Shown here: piece by piece, positions 1 to 10,622 of the stretch
Position numbering within the stretch: position 1 is the first letter of the stretch
How the letters are laid out: every line of letters begins with the position of its first letter
Source of the DNA: Halichoerus grypus
Taxonomy: Eukaryota; Chordata; Mammalia; Carnivora; Phocidae
Reading direction: 5' to 3'
Assembly (NCBI RefSeq): GCF_964656455.1
Contig: NC_135722.1
Location: 91,073,313-91,137,312 of the forward strand
Length of the DNA stretch: 64,000 bases
The notes under the pieces: generated by a model
The model's input: only the letters and a program-made list of their open reading frames with translations
Database searches by the model: none
What the model was told of the DNA's origin: nothing
Position numbers and translations under genes: made by a program

Positions 1-690
1 TGTCATAGAAGTCTCCCTTTTATAGTATACAATTCAGTGGATTTCAGTATAGTCATAGACTTGTACAACCATCACATTATCCATTTTTAGTACATTTTCA
101 TCTCCCCAAATGAGAGTAAAGAAGCTACACATTCAGGGGCGCCTGGGTGGCTCAGTTGGTTAAACGACTGCCTTCGGCTCAGGTCATGATCCTGGAGTCC
201 CAGGATCGAGTCCCGCATTGGGCTCCCTGCTCAGCAGGGAGTCTGCTTCTCCCTCTGACCCTCCCCCCTCTCATGCTCTCTCTAACTCATTCTCTCTCTC
301 AAATAAAGAAATAAAATCTTTTAAAAAAAAAGAAACTACACATTCATTAGCAGTTACTCACCATTGCCCTTCCATACGGCCCCTGGAAACCACTTATCTA
401 CTTTCTTTCTCTATGGATTTATCTAGACATTTTATATAAATGAAATCATGCAATTTTTGGCTTTCCACGTCTGACTTCTTTCATTTAGCATGTTTTCAAG
501 GTTCATCCATGTTACAGCCTGTGTCAGAACTCTGTTCCTTTTTATGGCTGAATAATATTCCACTGTATGGATGTACCACAATTTGTTTATCCATCATCGG
601 CAGATGGACATTCGGGTTGTTCCCACTGTCTTGGCTCTTATGAATAAAGTCACTATGAACATTCACATACAAGTTTTTGTGTATATGTAC
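1..690 (-). mobile_element. L1 3' end, antisense, interrupted by SINE
   Basis: On the minus strand this reads as the mammalian L1M 3' UTR; on the plus strand the familiar TGGCTGAATAATATTCCAC stretch is at about 546-564. It runs from the window edge to 124 and resumes at 347 after the SINE. No intact ORF. Confidence 0.75.
136..335 (+). mobile_element. CAN SINE (caniform tRNA-derived SINE), inserted in L1
   Basis: Starts GGGGCGCCTGGGTGGCTCAG, with CT-rich middle and AATAAA/A tail. Target-site duplication CTACACATTCA at 125-135 and 336-346. It interrupts an antisense L1 3' end. Confidence 0.95.
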
Positions 691-1109
691 TGACCAAGTC
701 TTAGTTTATGGTTTATCAGGCCCCGTGGTCTACTATGATCAGATAAAAAAACGGTAAATGTGAGAGGCTGATGGCATTACATCTTTTAAAATTTCCTCCT
801 TACTGACCTTCCTTTACACCTATTCTCCTTACTCTTACACTCATCTCTCCTTGTTGAGTGGTCTAGTCAGTCTTTTGCAAATATCCAGATCAGGCACTCT
901 GAGAGGCTCATGAAAGATAATTTCCCCCCCAGCCAAAAGATATTCTATAGGTGTGGAAAGGGGAGAGAGAGAGAGAGGAACAATGATATATATAGGCCAG
1001 ACTTATTACTCAAGGATAATTAAAATATCATTTAGAAATATTGTTTTTAACTTTTTTTATTGAGAGAAGCTATACAAAAGTATGAAACTCAATTTAATAT
1101 GTATGCATG

Positions 1110-1145
1110 CGTGCACACACGCACATGCACACACACACACACACA
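1110..1145. repeat. CA dinucleotide microsatellite
   Basis: Imperfect CA/CG run ending in ten or so pure CA units. Confidence 0.9.
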
Positions 1146-1190
1146 ATCATTTAGGATTTGCCTATCTCCACCAAAGTAAGGGTAGATGTA

Positions 1191-1389
1191 GGGTTGCCAG
1201 ATACAATATGGAGATACAGAGTGTCCAGTTAAATTTGAATTTCAGGCAAACAATGAACACATTTTTAGTACAAGTCTATTCTATGCAATATTTGTGACAT
1301 ACTTATTTAGAAAAAACTATTCATTATTTATCTGAAATTCAAATTTAACTGGGTGTCTTATATTTTTGTTTGGTAAATCTGGCAATACT
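1191..1389. mobile_element. Palindromic DNA-transposon-like (MITE) fragment
   Basis: AGGGTTGCCAGATACAATAT at the left and AAATCTGGCAATACTA at the right are inverted copies, and the inner segments (AGTTAAATTTGAATTTCAG against CTGAAATTCAAATTTAACT) pair too, so nearly the whole 200 bp folds on itself. This is the structure of a short non-autonomous DNA element; the family is not assigned. Confidence 0.7.
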
Positions 1390-1744
1390 AGAAGGGGATA
1401 TTAAAGAACATCCATTGGGAATAAATCATTCTTATGACTGAGTAGCAGCTGAAGTTGGGTTAGAGGAAATCCCTGAATAAAATGCAATTTGGAGTTAGTT
1501 TGTAGATTTAATTCACTTGGCTCTCTCCCTAGGGCTTTGTATAACTAAGCATTGTGCCATCTTGTTTTCTCCTAACACCTCTGCGGAATACTTAGGAGTC
1601 TACAAATGGACATGCAAAGGCAAGGGAATTTAAAGACATTCCAAGATCCCTCAGAGTTTGGAGTCAATTTAAACAAAATGTTGCGATTGGTTTTGGAAGG
1701 AAAACATAAAGTTTAGATTGATTAAATTTAAGAGAAGGAAAAGA

Positions 1745-1880
1745 TCTTACTTGAAACCCTTTATATTGTAGATGAGCCAACCGAGGTCAGAAAACCTAAG
1801 TAATTCTCCCTAAGTCACAGAGCTAGCTAATGGTTAAGTTGACACTGAAATCCAAAACTCCTGACTCCTAGTTTATGCAG
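1745..1880 (+). mobile_element. MIR fragment
   Basis: Resembles the MIR core (GATGAGCCAACCGAGGTCAG, then AAGTCACAGAGCTAGCTAAT). Old and diverged. Confidence 0.6.
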
Positions 1881-2007
1881 CTTTCCCAGTTTGCCAACAC
1901 CACACACCCTTCTGCTTCTCCTCCCTTCCCTTTAATTTTCTTTTCTTGTAATGTGGTCTAGATAATCAGATCAGCCATAATCATACAGTTATATGAAACA
2001 CTGGACT

Positions 2008-2210
2008 GGGGCGCCTGGGTGGCTCAGTCATTAAGCGTCTGCCTTCGGCTCAGGTCGTGATCCCAGGGTCCTGGGATTGAGCCCCACATCAGGCTCCCTG
2101 CTCAGCCGGAGGCCTGCTTCTCCCTCTCCCACTCCCCCTGCTTGTGTTCCCTCTCTTGCTGTCTCTCTCTCTCTGTCAAATAAATAAATAAAAATCTTTA
2201 AAAAAAAAAA
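2008..2210 (+). mobile_element. CAN SINE
   Basis: Full length. Target-site duplication TGAAACACTGGACT at 1994-2007 and, with one change, at 2211-2224. Confidence 0.95.
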
Positions 2211-2326
2211 TGAAACACTAGACTGAGAATTTTTCCTAGATCTTGCAAGTATAAAGAGCTGGATTATTCAATATGGATTAAATATTTTTCTGTTCTAAAC
2301 AAGGTTTACAAAAGGATTAAAGAATA

Positions 2327-2530
2327 GGGGCACCTGGGTGGCTCAGTTGGTTAAGCGACTGCCTTCGGCTCGGGTCATGATCTCAGGGTCCTGGGATCGA
2401 GCCCCGTGTCAGGCTCCCTGCTCGGCAGGAAGCCTGCTTCTCCCTTTCCCACTCCCCCTGCTTGTGTTCCCTCTCTCGCTGTCTCTCTCTCTGTCAAATA
2501 AATAAATAAAAAACCTTTAAAAAAAAAAGT
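2327..2530 (+). mobile_element. CAN SINE
   Basis: Full length, only 116 bases beyond the previous copy. Target-site duplication ATTAAAGAATA at 2316-2326 and 2531-2541. Confidence 0.95.
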
Positions 2531-2541
2531 ATTAAAGAATA

Positions 2542-4860
2542 ATCATCATTAGATTATGGGGTAATGTTTTCTCTTCTGATAGGTAACGAGAGAGCTTCCT
2601 TTGATGTATACATTTTCCATTTTGTTCATGTCCATTGGACCCAATGAACACATTCCTAACCTGGAAAGAATCTGGATTTTTTTTGAATATGCAACCCTAC
2701 AAAATCAGCAGCTTTTGAATGATTATAGGTTGCCAAGCTTCTTGAAGTTTTTGTGTTTATATTCGTTCTATATCTAACTGCTCTGTGTGTTTCTAAGTCA
2801 GTATTTGCCTCATCGACTTCTTTTCTCACGTCCCAGGGATCTGATCAATATCTAACACTGGATTTTTCCTCTCATAGCTCCCCAAGACCCAATTGCAATG
2901 CCATGCTACATCAAAAATTTTGCAGGATGTCATTTGGTCTGTATATTTTTGGGGAGCCATCTTGCTCATCACCAACCATAACTCTTCTTTGGGGCTTGTT
3001 GTTCAACATTGTGAAGCTCTCACGTTGTAGGATGTGACAACGAGAAGAGACTGGTTTATTTAAATCCTGGCGACAATGACTTTGTGAAAAAAGCTTAACT
3101 GCTGAAAGGGAGACTTTGGGGGTTCTTTGCTCATCATTTCTACAGGGTGGAAAATGCTGTTGTGACTCAGAGTCGAGTCTTAAGGAGGACAGCTGTGGCC
3201 TGGGGCAGCATTTGCAGAACATGCGGGGCTTTGGGGGTTTGCTGGTGAAGTGATTTTTATATGGCCAGACGAGTGCAATGAAATGACAATGTTAATTGGC
3301 ATTTTCACCTCCTCAAGTTCATTTCTGAATCATCACATTTCTGAATACCAGGGCATCCTGGAGTAGCATAAAATAGAGATTATCTGAGATAGAGGGCAGG
3401 GGGAGTCAATCCTCAGGGGTTTATATAAATGATGTGTCTGCTTGGCCTGGTGGACGTATGAAGAACCAAAAATTAATCTAAAAGTGAGCTCATGGACCTG
3501 AACCATCTCATGAGTGGCCTCCCCTCATGACACTGTGGTTGAGGCTTTATTTCCTATCGAGAGTAGGAGACAACAATAAGCCTATTCTGTCCCCATTCAC
3601 CCAGGCACATGCTGACCCGCGCTGATAAATCACTTGGTAGCTACAGAGAGGGGAAGGTTAACGACCTTTCTTTTTTGACCACTGTAGATCTAAAAGCTTC
3701 CCCCACACTGGGGACCTCATTTTCCTTTTCCAATTAAAATCTGTGGTTCTCCTTTCCTGAAATTGCCAAGTATTATCTTTATAGAAAAGAAATTGTCATC
3801 ATATTACACTTAATGGAATTTCCAGTATCTTTAGGGATCTCATTCTTTATTTGCCCATTAGTTCATGTATTTTGTCATTTTTCATCAGGTAACGGAGGTG
3901 ACTATTCTGGAATTTGTAATTATTCTTGGGGTTGATTTATTGTCAGTTTTTATAGTGCTGCTTATTCTTTTTGAAAGTAATGTGCTCTTGTTCTTGGTGC
4001 TTGTGCTTTGTGGTGGAGAGTAATTACCTACTGACTAGATGGCTATGAATAGATTTTGAATCTTGGGGAATATTCCACTTCCCTTGTAGAAACAAATCAG
4101 GGAGTTTAATCAACCCTGGAGATTGAGGATGGAGATGAATATGGGCTGAAAATGAATGTTGGTGTTTGAGAGCTACCAGTGATTGAAAAAAATCAAGCAG
4201 CCTTAAAATGTTCACAGCTATGAGCTCATCTTTATTTGCTGGGCTGTGATTGATGTAGGTTTTCAAAAAAGATTCAGCAGCTCATTTCCAGAATGCCATG
4301 GAAAACTGGCTTCTTCAAGAGGGATCCTTCTAAGGAAAATCAGATAGAACGAGCACAATCCATATCATGCTATCACTGAATTTCTAACAATAACAAGCTG
4401 TTTCTAGCCTTGAAAGCCATTAAAAACACACACAAAAAAACAAAAATCAAAAAGGAATGTGCTACCCTGCAAGGTCAGGTTTCTCATCACAGGAGGCATC
4501 TAACATCACCCAAGAGGGATATTGGTTTCTGAGTCAGGTGGGAGGTTAGATTAGATGACCTTTAAATGCTCTATATTCTCCAAGATTCTTTGATTATATC
4601 AAGTAAACTAGGGACTAAAATAAGTTCAGTTCAGGGACTAAAATCAGCCCCTAGAATAGTATTAGTGTGATTCCAGCATTATTATTTACCCTGTATTTCC
4701 CACAACCAGCAGTTTGAACCTATGATCAGCCTCAAGTTTTTCTTACTTAAAAGGCACATGTATACCTTTCCAAATAACCCAAGCTTTGGCTCTGCTAGTT
4801 CTCTCTGTAGGAAACGCAGCCCTGAGCTAGCAGAACATTCACTTACCCCTGAAAGACCTA
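2542..4860. other. Non-coding stretch without recognised elements
   Basis: About 2.3 kb upstream of FEZ1. Short open frames occur on both strands but none resembles a known protein. I see no repeat family I can name. Confidence 0.6.
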
Positions 4861-4867
4861 TGTCTAA

Positions 4868-5072
4868 GGCGGCGGTTCTTGACTCTGGTGATTTTGTGAT
4901 TTTCCCCTCCAGGGGTCACTTGAAATCCAGAAGCATTTTTGGTTGGTTACAACTGGGGGGGTACTACTGCCACCTAGTGGCCAGGGATGCTGCTAAGCCT
5001 CCTGCAACACACAGCACAGCCTCCAACAGCAATCGCCCAAATATCAACAGTGCTGAGCTTGAGCAAACCTGC
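4868..5072 (+). mobile_element. MER5A-like hAT-Charlie element
   Basis: GGTTCTTGACTCTGGTGATT, then CATTTTTGGTTGGTTACAAC, GCCAGGGATGCTGCTAAGCC and AATATCAACAGTGCTGAG follow the MER5A consensus in order. A 162-codon open frame covering it (4722-5210) is fortuitous. Confidence 0.8.
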
Positions 5073-5156
5073 CCTGAGGGTTTCCGGCATACACCCTGCT
5101 CTTTTCCCCACCATCACATGGCAATCATAGAACTTTGTTTAAAACACTTTATATCT

Positions 5157-5370
5157 GGGGCGCCTGGGTGGCTCAGTCGGTTAAACGCCTGCCTTGCACT
5201 CAGGTCATGATCCAGGGGTCCTGAGTTCCGAGTCCCGAGTCCCAAGTCCTGATGGGGCTCCCTGCTCAGCGGGCAGTCTGCTTTTACCCCTCCCTCTGCC
5301 CCTCCCCCCCGCTTGTGCTCATGCTCCCACGTGAGGTTTCTCTCTCAAATAAATAAATAAAATCTTTTAT
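5157..5370 (+). mobile_element. CAN SINE, left arm of tail-to-tail pair
   Basis: Starts GGGGCGCCTGGGTGGCTCAG, with a small GAGTCCC duplication in the body, ending AATAAAATCTTTTATTT. Abuts the next SINE in the opposite orientation. Confidence 0.93.
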
Positions 5371-5561
5371 TTTAAAGATTCTATTTATTTATTTGAGAGA
5401 GAGAATGAGAGAGAGAGAAAGAGCACAAGACGGGGGAGCGGGAGAGGGAGAAGCAGACTCCCCGCTGAGCGGGGAACCCGATGCGGGACTCGATCCAGGG
5501 AGTCCAGGATCATGACCTGAGCCGAAGGCAGTCACTCAACCAACTGAGCCACCCAGGCACC
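5371..5561 (-). mobile_element. CAN SINE, right arm of tail-to-tail pair
   Basis: Begins with the reversed tail (TTAAAGATTCTATTTATTTA) and ends GAGCCACCCAGGCACCC. Confidence 0.93.
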
Positions 5562-5764
5562 CAAATAAAGTCGTTTAAAACTCCGCACTTTTTTCTTCTT
5601 TAAAGCACTGATCACTTTGTCTAATGGGAGTGTCATTTGCTTGGAAACTCTCTTAAGTTCTAAAAGCTCTTAGTATGTATAAATAAAATTGGACTAACTC
5701 TGATTGGAGAGGTTGGGAGGTGGGAATAGCTCTACCTATCTACCCTAAGGAAGATTTTTGAAAC

Positions 5765-5850
5765 TTTTAACAATAACATATAAGCAGCACTTATTGAGCA
5801 CTTACAATTTGCTAGGTCCTGTGCCAAAGCTTTACATGGATTGCACATAG
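5765..5850 (+). mobile_element. MIR fragment
   Basis: GCACTTATTGAGCACTTACA followed by GCTAGGTCCTGTGCC is the MIR core start. Confidence 0.6.
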
Positions 5851-5909
5851 GAGGTTTTAATATGAGTTGAGTGTTGAATTATCTCATATATTTCTTCTGG
5901 GATTCTGTA

Positions 5910-6470
5910 TTAGTTTCTTGAGACGGCCTTAACAATGTCACCAAGTTATTGGATTTCAGGCTCACCCTAATCCAGTATGATCTCATCTTAATTAATTACA
6001 TATGCAAAGACCCTATTTCCAAGTAAGGTCACATTCTACAGTTTGGGGTTGTTAGGGACTGAATTTTTGTGTCCTCCTCAAAGTCACAGGTTGGAAACCT
6101 AATGGCCACTGTGATGGTACTCGGAGGTGGGGCCTTTGAGAACCTCACGGGTGAAGTGAAGCCCTCATGAATGGGATCAGTGCCTTTATAAAGGCCCAAG
6201 GGAGATCCCTAGCTCCTTCTACTTTGTCAGAAAATGGCCATCTGCAACCCGGAAGAGAACCTTCCCTGGAAACCATTCTGGCACCATGCTCTTGGACTTC
6301 CAGCCTCCATAAGCACTAAAAATAAATTTCTGTTGTTTATAAGCCACCCAGACTGTGGTACTTGGTTATAGCAGCCTGAATGGACTAAGACATGGGTGGA
6401 CATGAGTTTTGGGGGGACACTACCCAACCCACTACAGTCTGCCCTCTGGTCCTCTTGTGCGAAATACATT
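5910..6470. mobile_element. MaLR LTR remnants, one nested in another
   Basis: 6049-6391 reads in the plus direction as a MaLR-type LTR (GTGATGGTACTCGGAGGTGG, TTTATAAAGG, AATAAATTTCTGTTGTTTAT, CTGAATGGACTAAGACA). The flanks (5910-6048; 6392 to about 6440, GAGTTTTGGGGGGACAC) look like a second, reverse-oriented MaLR piece split by it. No coding capacity seen. Confidence 0.65.
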
Positions 6471-7134
6471 CATTCCATCCCAACATTCCCAAGTCTTGAC
6501 CCATTTCAACATTAACTCTAGATCTCATCAAAATGTCATCCACTCAAAAAGTCCCAAATGTGATCCTTAAATCAGGTATGGGTGAGATAGTGGGTGTGAT
6601 ACCCCCTGGAGCAAACTTGCCCTCCCTTTATGGACCAGTGGAACTGGTTGGCTTCTAAAATACAAAGGTAGGACAGACAGGGACAGGGAGAAAGTGGTAG
6701 GAGGAAAAGGACCAGTGATTTAAAGCAAGCTTGAAACCCAGCAGGGCAAATTCCATGAGGTTTCAAGGGCTGAGAATGATCCTCTGTGCCTCAGAGCGCC
6801 ATCGTGCAGGTCCAGGACAGCCACGCTGCCTTCAGAGTTGTTCTTCCTTCTTCTTGGAGGATATCGGGTGTTCGCAGCCGAGTGCCTCAATCAGCCTGTT
6901 TCCTGACTGTGGATTTCAGAAGTCGAACAGTCTTCCTTCATTTCATCCCATCCCTGATCTTTCTGGCCCAGGCTGGCAGTGTTTCTGTTGGGATAAAATT
7001 CTCAGAAACCTTATGTGCAACACAATGCATAGGAGTGCAGGGGGTCCAGGCCACCATTCCTCATTGCATTTTACCTAAGCTTAGCAAGGAGATGCTGGGC
7101 CACATTTTTCACCCTTTAAAAATCTCCTCAGCTA

Positions 7135-7350
7135 GGGGTGCCTGGGTGGCTTAGTCAGTTAAGCGTCCGACTCTTGATTTTGGCTCTGGTCATGATCTCA
7201 GGGTCCTGGGATCGAGCCCTGAGTTGGGCTCCCTGCTCAGCGGGGAGTCTGAGATTCTCTCTCTCCTTCTCCCTCTGGCCTTCCCCCTACTCACGCACTC
7301 ACTTTCTCTCTCTCTCTCTCTCAGATAAATAAATAAATCTTTACAAAAAA
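7135..7350 (+). mobile_element. CAN SINE
   Basis: GGGGTGCCTGGGTGGCTTAG start, CT-rich body, AATAAATAAATC tail. Older subtype with CTCTTGATTTTGGCTC in the body. Confidence 0.92.
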
Positions 7351-7360
7351 AAAATAAACA

Positions 7361-7550
7361 GGGGCGCCTGGGTGGCTCAGTCGTTAAGCGACTGCCTTCG
7401 CCTCAGGTCCTAATCTCAGGGTTCTGGGATCGAGCCCCTCATTGGGCTCCCTGCTCCCGGGAAGCCTGCTTTTCCCTCTCCCACTCCCCCACTTGTGTTC
7501 CCTCTCTCACTGTGTCTCTCTTTGTCAATTAAATAAATAAAATCTTAAAA
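7361..7550 (+). mobile_element. CAN SINE
   Basis: GGGGCGCCTGGGTGGCTCAG start directly behind the previous SINE tail; ends AATAAATAAAATCTTAAAA. Confidence 0.93.
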
Positions 7551-7561
7551 CACAACAAAAC

Positions 7562-7925
7562 AGAATGTGGTATATCCACACCATGGAACATCATTCCATT
7601 TTAAAAAAGAATGAAATTCTGACCCATGCTACAACATGGATGAACCTTGAAAACATATGCTACGTGAAATAACCCAGACACAAAAGGACAAACTTAGAAT
7701 AGTCGAATTCATAGAGACAGAAAGTTGTGTGGTGGTTTCAGGGTGTGCAGGGAAGAAGGAATGGAGATTTATTATTTAATCAATACAGAGTTTCAGTTTG
7801 GGATGATAGAGGTGATGACGGCAATAATAATGTGAAGGTACTTAATGGCGCTGGATTGTGCATTTAAAAATGGTTAAAATGGTAAATTTTATGTTGTGTG
7901 TTTTTTACCACAATTAAATGAAAGA
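7562..7925 (+). mobile_element. L1 3' end, sense
   Basis: Contains GCTACAACATGGATGAACCT and ends AATGGTAAATTTTATGTTGT then ACCACAATTAAATGAAAG, the L1M 3' UTR end. No ORF. Confidence 0.8.
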
Positions 7926-8034
7926 AATATTTGCTGGAAGAATAACTTTGCTTGTGTTTTAGGACAATCTCATTCCAGATGCTTAGAGTATCAGTCGTCA
8001 GCTTCTAGTTCCTTTAAATCCTCACAAAAATAAG

Positions 8035-8285
8035 AACAACAGAATTCCCTTATTGAATACTCACTATATGTCAGGTACTATGTTAAGCATTTTGCGTGCA
8101 TTATTTTATTTAATCTGCACAACAACCTTGTAGGAGATATTGGAATCCCCACTTTACAGATGAGGAAACTGAGGCTCAAAGCTGGTATACCTTGTACAGG
8201 GTCACCAGCTGATACACAGAACACTGGAGTTTGACCCTAAATTTTCTGCAAAGCCCAAGCTCTTTATCACTTTGCTGTGCTTCCT
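8035..8285 (+). mobile_element. MIR
   Basis: GATGAGGAAACTGAGGCTCA (8160-8179) with typical flanks (TGTCAGGTACTATGTTAAGC; GGTCACCAGCTGATACACAG). Confidence 0.85.
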
Positions 8286-8374
8286 CGAAAACCTCTCTCA
8301 AACCTGTGAGTCCCATGCTTTGAAGATCAGGACAGAAGGTGGCCTCTGGTACAGTGTCCCCAAGCTTCTCCTAA

Positions 8375-8560
8375 AGAGGATAATGGCCAAGACTTACATA
8401 GTGCCTTCTATTGTGCCTGAAAGTACTTTACATATATTAACTCTAATCCTACGACAGGCCTCAGAGGTGGGTGCTATTTATTTATCCTCATTTTACTGAT
8501 GAGGAAATGAGGCACAAGAAGGTTAACTCGCCTAAGTCACAGAACTGAGTTATCATCCCA
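8375..8560 (+). mobile_element. MIR
   Basis: Second MIR core: GATGAGGAAATGAGGCACAA followed by CCTAAGTCACAG. Confidence 0.8.
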
Positions 8561-8621
8561 ACAAAGTAGACTCAGGGGACCCTTTTAAAAAAAATTTATT
8601 TTATTTTATTTTATTTTTATT

Positions 8622-8811
8622 TTTTTAAAGATTTTATTTATTTATTTGTGTGTGAGAGAGAGAGAGCACGAGCAGGGAGAGTGGCGGGCAGAGGGAAAAG
8701 CAGGCTCCCTGCTGAGCAAGGAGCTCGATGTGGCGGGACTCGATCCCAGGACCCTGGGATCACAACCTGAGCTGAAGGCAGACGCTTAACCGACTGAGCC
8801 ACTCAACCTCC
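8622..8811 (-). mobile_element. CAN SINE
   Basis: Reversed tail TTTTTTTAAAGATTTTATTT, ends GACTGAGCCACTCAACC; the terminal bases are diverged. Confidence 0.9.
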
Positions 8812-8820
8812 CCCCCTTTT

Positions 8821-9209
8821 CTTTAAAGATTTATTTTAGGGGGGCGCCTGCGTGGCACAGTCGTTAGGCACCTGGCTTCGGCTCATGTCATGATCCCAGG
8901 GTCCTGGGATCTAGCCCCACCTCAGGCTCCCTGCTCAGCCAGAAGCCTGCTTCTCCCTCTCCCACTCCCCCTGCTTGTGTTCCCTCTCTCGCTGTGTCTC
9001 TCTCTGTCAAATAAATAAATAAAATCTTTAAAAAAATTATTTTAGAGAGAGTGGGGGAAGGGCAGAGGGAGAGGGAGAGAGAGAATCTCAAGCAGACTCC
9101 ATGCCCAGCGAGGAGCCCAACCCAGGGCTCCATCCCACGACCCTGAGATCATGACCTGAGCTGAAATCAAGAGTCTCACCCTTAACTGACTGAGCCACTC
9201 AGGTGCCCC
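8821..9209 (-). mobile_element. Older CAN SINE interrupted by a younger SINE
   Basis: CTTTAAAGATTTATTTTAG (8821-8839) continues after the insertion with TTATTTTAGAGAGAGTGGGG and ends GAGCCACTCAGGTGCCCC at 9209. Confidence 0.88.
8841..9036 (+). mobile_element. CAN SINE nested in another SINE
   Basis: Full element with the target-site duplication TTATTTTAG at 8831-8839 and 9037-9045, both inside the host SINE tail. Confidence 0.93.
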
Positions 9210-9236
9210 GACTCAGGGACCTTTTACCTACCTCCT

Positions 9237-9438
9237 TTTTTTTTTTTTAAGATATTTATTTATTTATTTATTTGAGAGAGAGAAAGAGAAAGAGAGAGAA
9301 TGAGCAGGGGGAGGGGCAGAGGGAGAAGCAGGCTTCCCTCTGAGCAAGGAGCCTGGTGCAGGACTTGATCCCAGGAGCCCGGGATCATGACCTGAGCCAA
9401 AGGCAGACGCTTAACGGACTGAGCCACCCAGGTGCCCC
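9237..9438 (-). mobile_element. CAN SINE
   Basis: T-rich reversed tail at 9237, ends GAGCCACCCAGGTGCCCC. Confidence 0.93.
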
Positions 9439-10369
9439 TAACCACCTTCTTTTCTCCCCACTCTATCTGGTTGATGCCGCCTGAAGGGCAAAGTGACCAA
9501 CTCTTCCTTTCCTCTCAGTGGGACCTTATTCCCTTGCTCCACCTTTGTCTCATGATTGAAATGTCTGTGGAATGAATGCATAAATGAGCCAAAAAAAGGG
9601 CTCCAGCTGCTTTCAGCTGAACCTCTCAGCGTTGCCCAGGGGTCCTTCACCACACTTCAGCCAGTTGATCTGACTTCATCTCTAACTTGACCAAAGTATT
9701 TGGGTTCTCCAAGCAGACATGCTCATCAGGTGCCTTCCATTGATATCTGCAGAGCCTGTGTTTTTAGTTATCTGCTTTCATGAATTACTAGACTTTGCAT
9801 TGACAGCATCCATAAGGACAGACTTATGCATAGTGGACAAGATAAATGAATGAGGAGTTAATTTTCATAAGACCCCAGGGTCCTTCCTTATAATTCCCTG
9901 GTGAATTATCCTCTATTACCTCAAGTCCTCCTGTGCCAGAAACCTCACTCAGCTTTATCAGCCTGGATCCAGCTCTCATCCTGCATCTTGGGGCGGTAAA
10001 CGCCTTTATCACTTTTGGCTTGAGGTTTGAACTGGGTTTGGGCTGGCAGGCATCGCTCAGCTTGCCCACCTCGGTCTCCATTAGAGTAGAGTGAGTCAGA
10101 GCCCAAAAAAGTCCAAGGGAATCTTTGGTGTGTTTGAGGGCATCCGCCTGCCCATCCACTCAGCCACCTGCCTGTGTATTTATGGAGAATCTACAGTGTC
10201 AGGCGCTGTGAGGTATCCGTGTTGAGAGTTACTGCACGCACACATCTTGGAGCTTCTGAATATTCATGAGGGAAGCAGAACGTCCAATGTTAGAGGGGGG
10301 AGAAATAGTAAGTCATAAATATTAATAAAGGCAGGCCACATGCTGCAGGGAAGGCTCGGAATGCTAATG
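9439..10369. other. Unique DNA immediately upstream of FEZ1 promoter
   Basis: No repeat recognised. The block from about 10230 (TATTCATGAGGG, CATAAATATTAATAAAG, TGCTAATGAGG) is AT-rich with several homeodomain-like sites right before the CpG island and may belong to the promoter. Confidence 0.5.
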
Positions 10370-10534
10370 AGGAGATGACGTCCGGCCCGGCGCGTGCCAG
10401 CGGGCCGGTGCCCGAGCGCGGGCGCGCCCCCGAGCGCCCGGGCACGAGCGCGGGGAGGGGGCGGAGGGGGCGGGGTGGAGGAGGGGAGCGGAGCCGGGCG
10501 CCGGCCGAGCTGCGGGGGGAGCGCTCGCTGGCTC

Positions 10535-10570
10535 GCCGCTGCCGCTGCCGCCGCCGCCGCCGCCGCCGCC
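10535..10570. repeat. GCC trinucleotide repeat in the FEZ1 5' region
   Basis: GCC GCT GCC GCT followed by eight uninterrupted GCC units (10547-10570). It lies in the CpG island, inside the inferred exon 1. Such repeats are often length-polymorphic. Confidence 0.9.
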
Positions 10571-10604
10571 GCGCTGTGCTCCGGCCGCTCCCCGCGGCCC
10601 GTGG

Positions 10605-10622
10605 ATGGGGGTGTCCCGCTGA
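10605..10622 (+). other. Five-codon upstream ORF (MGVSR) in inferred exon 1
   Basis: ATG GGG GTG TCC CGC TGA lies 38 bases before the inferred exon 1 donor. Context is weak (T at -3, G at +4). It exists in the mRNA only if transcription starts upstream of 10605. Confidence 0.35.

Noticed and set aside
4722..5210. 162-codon open frame
   Set aside because: Covers a MER5A-like element and the start of a SINE; chance frame.
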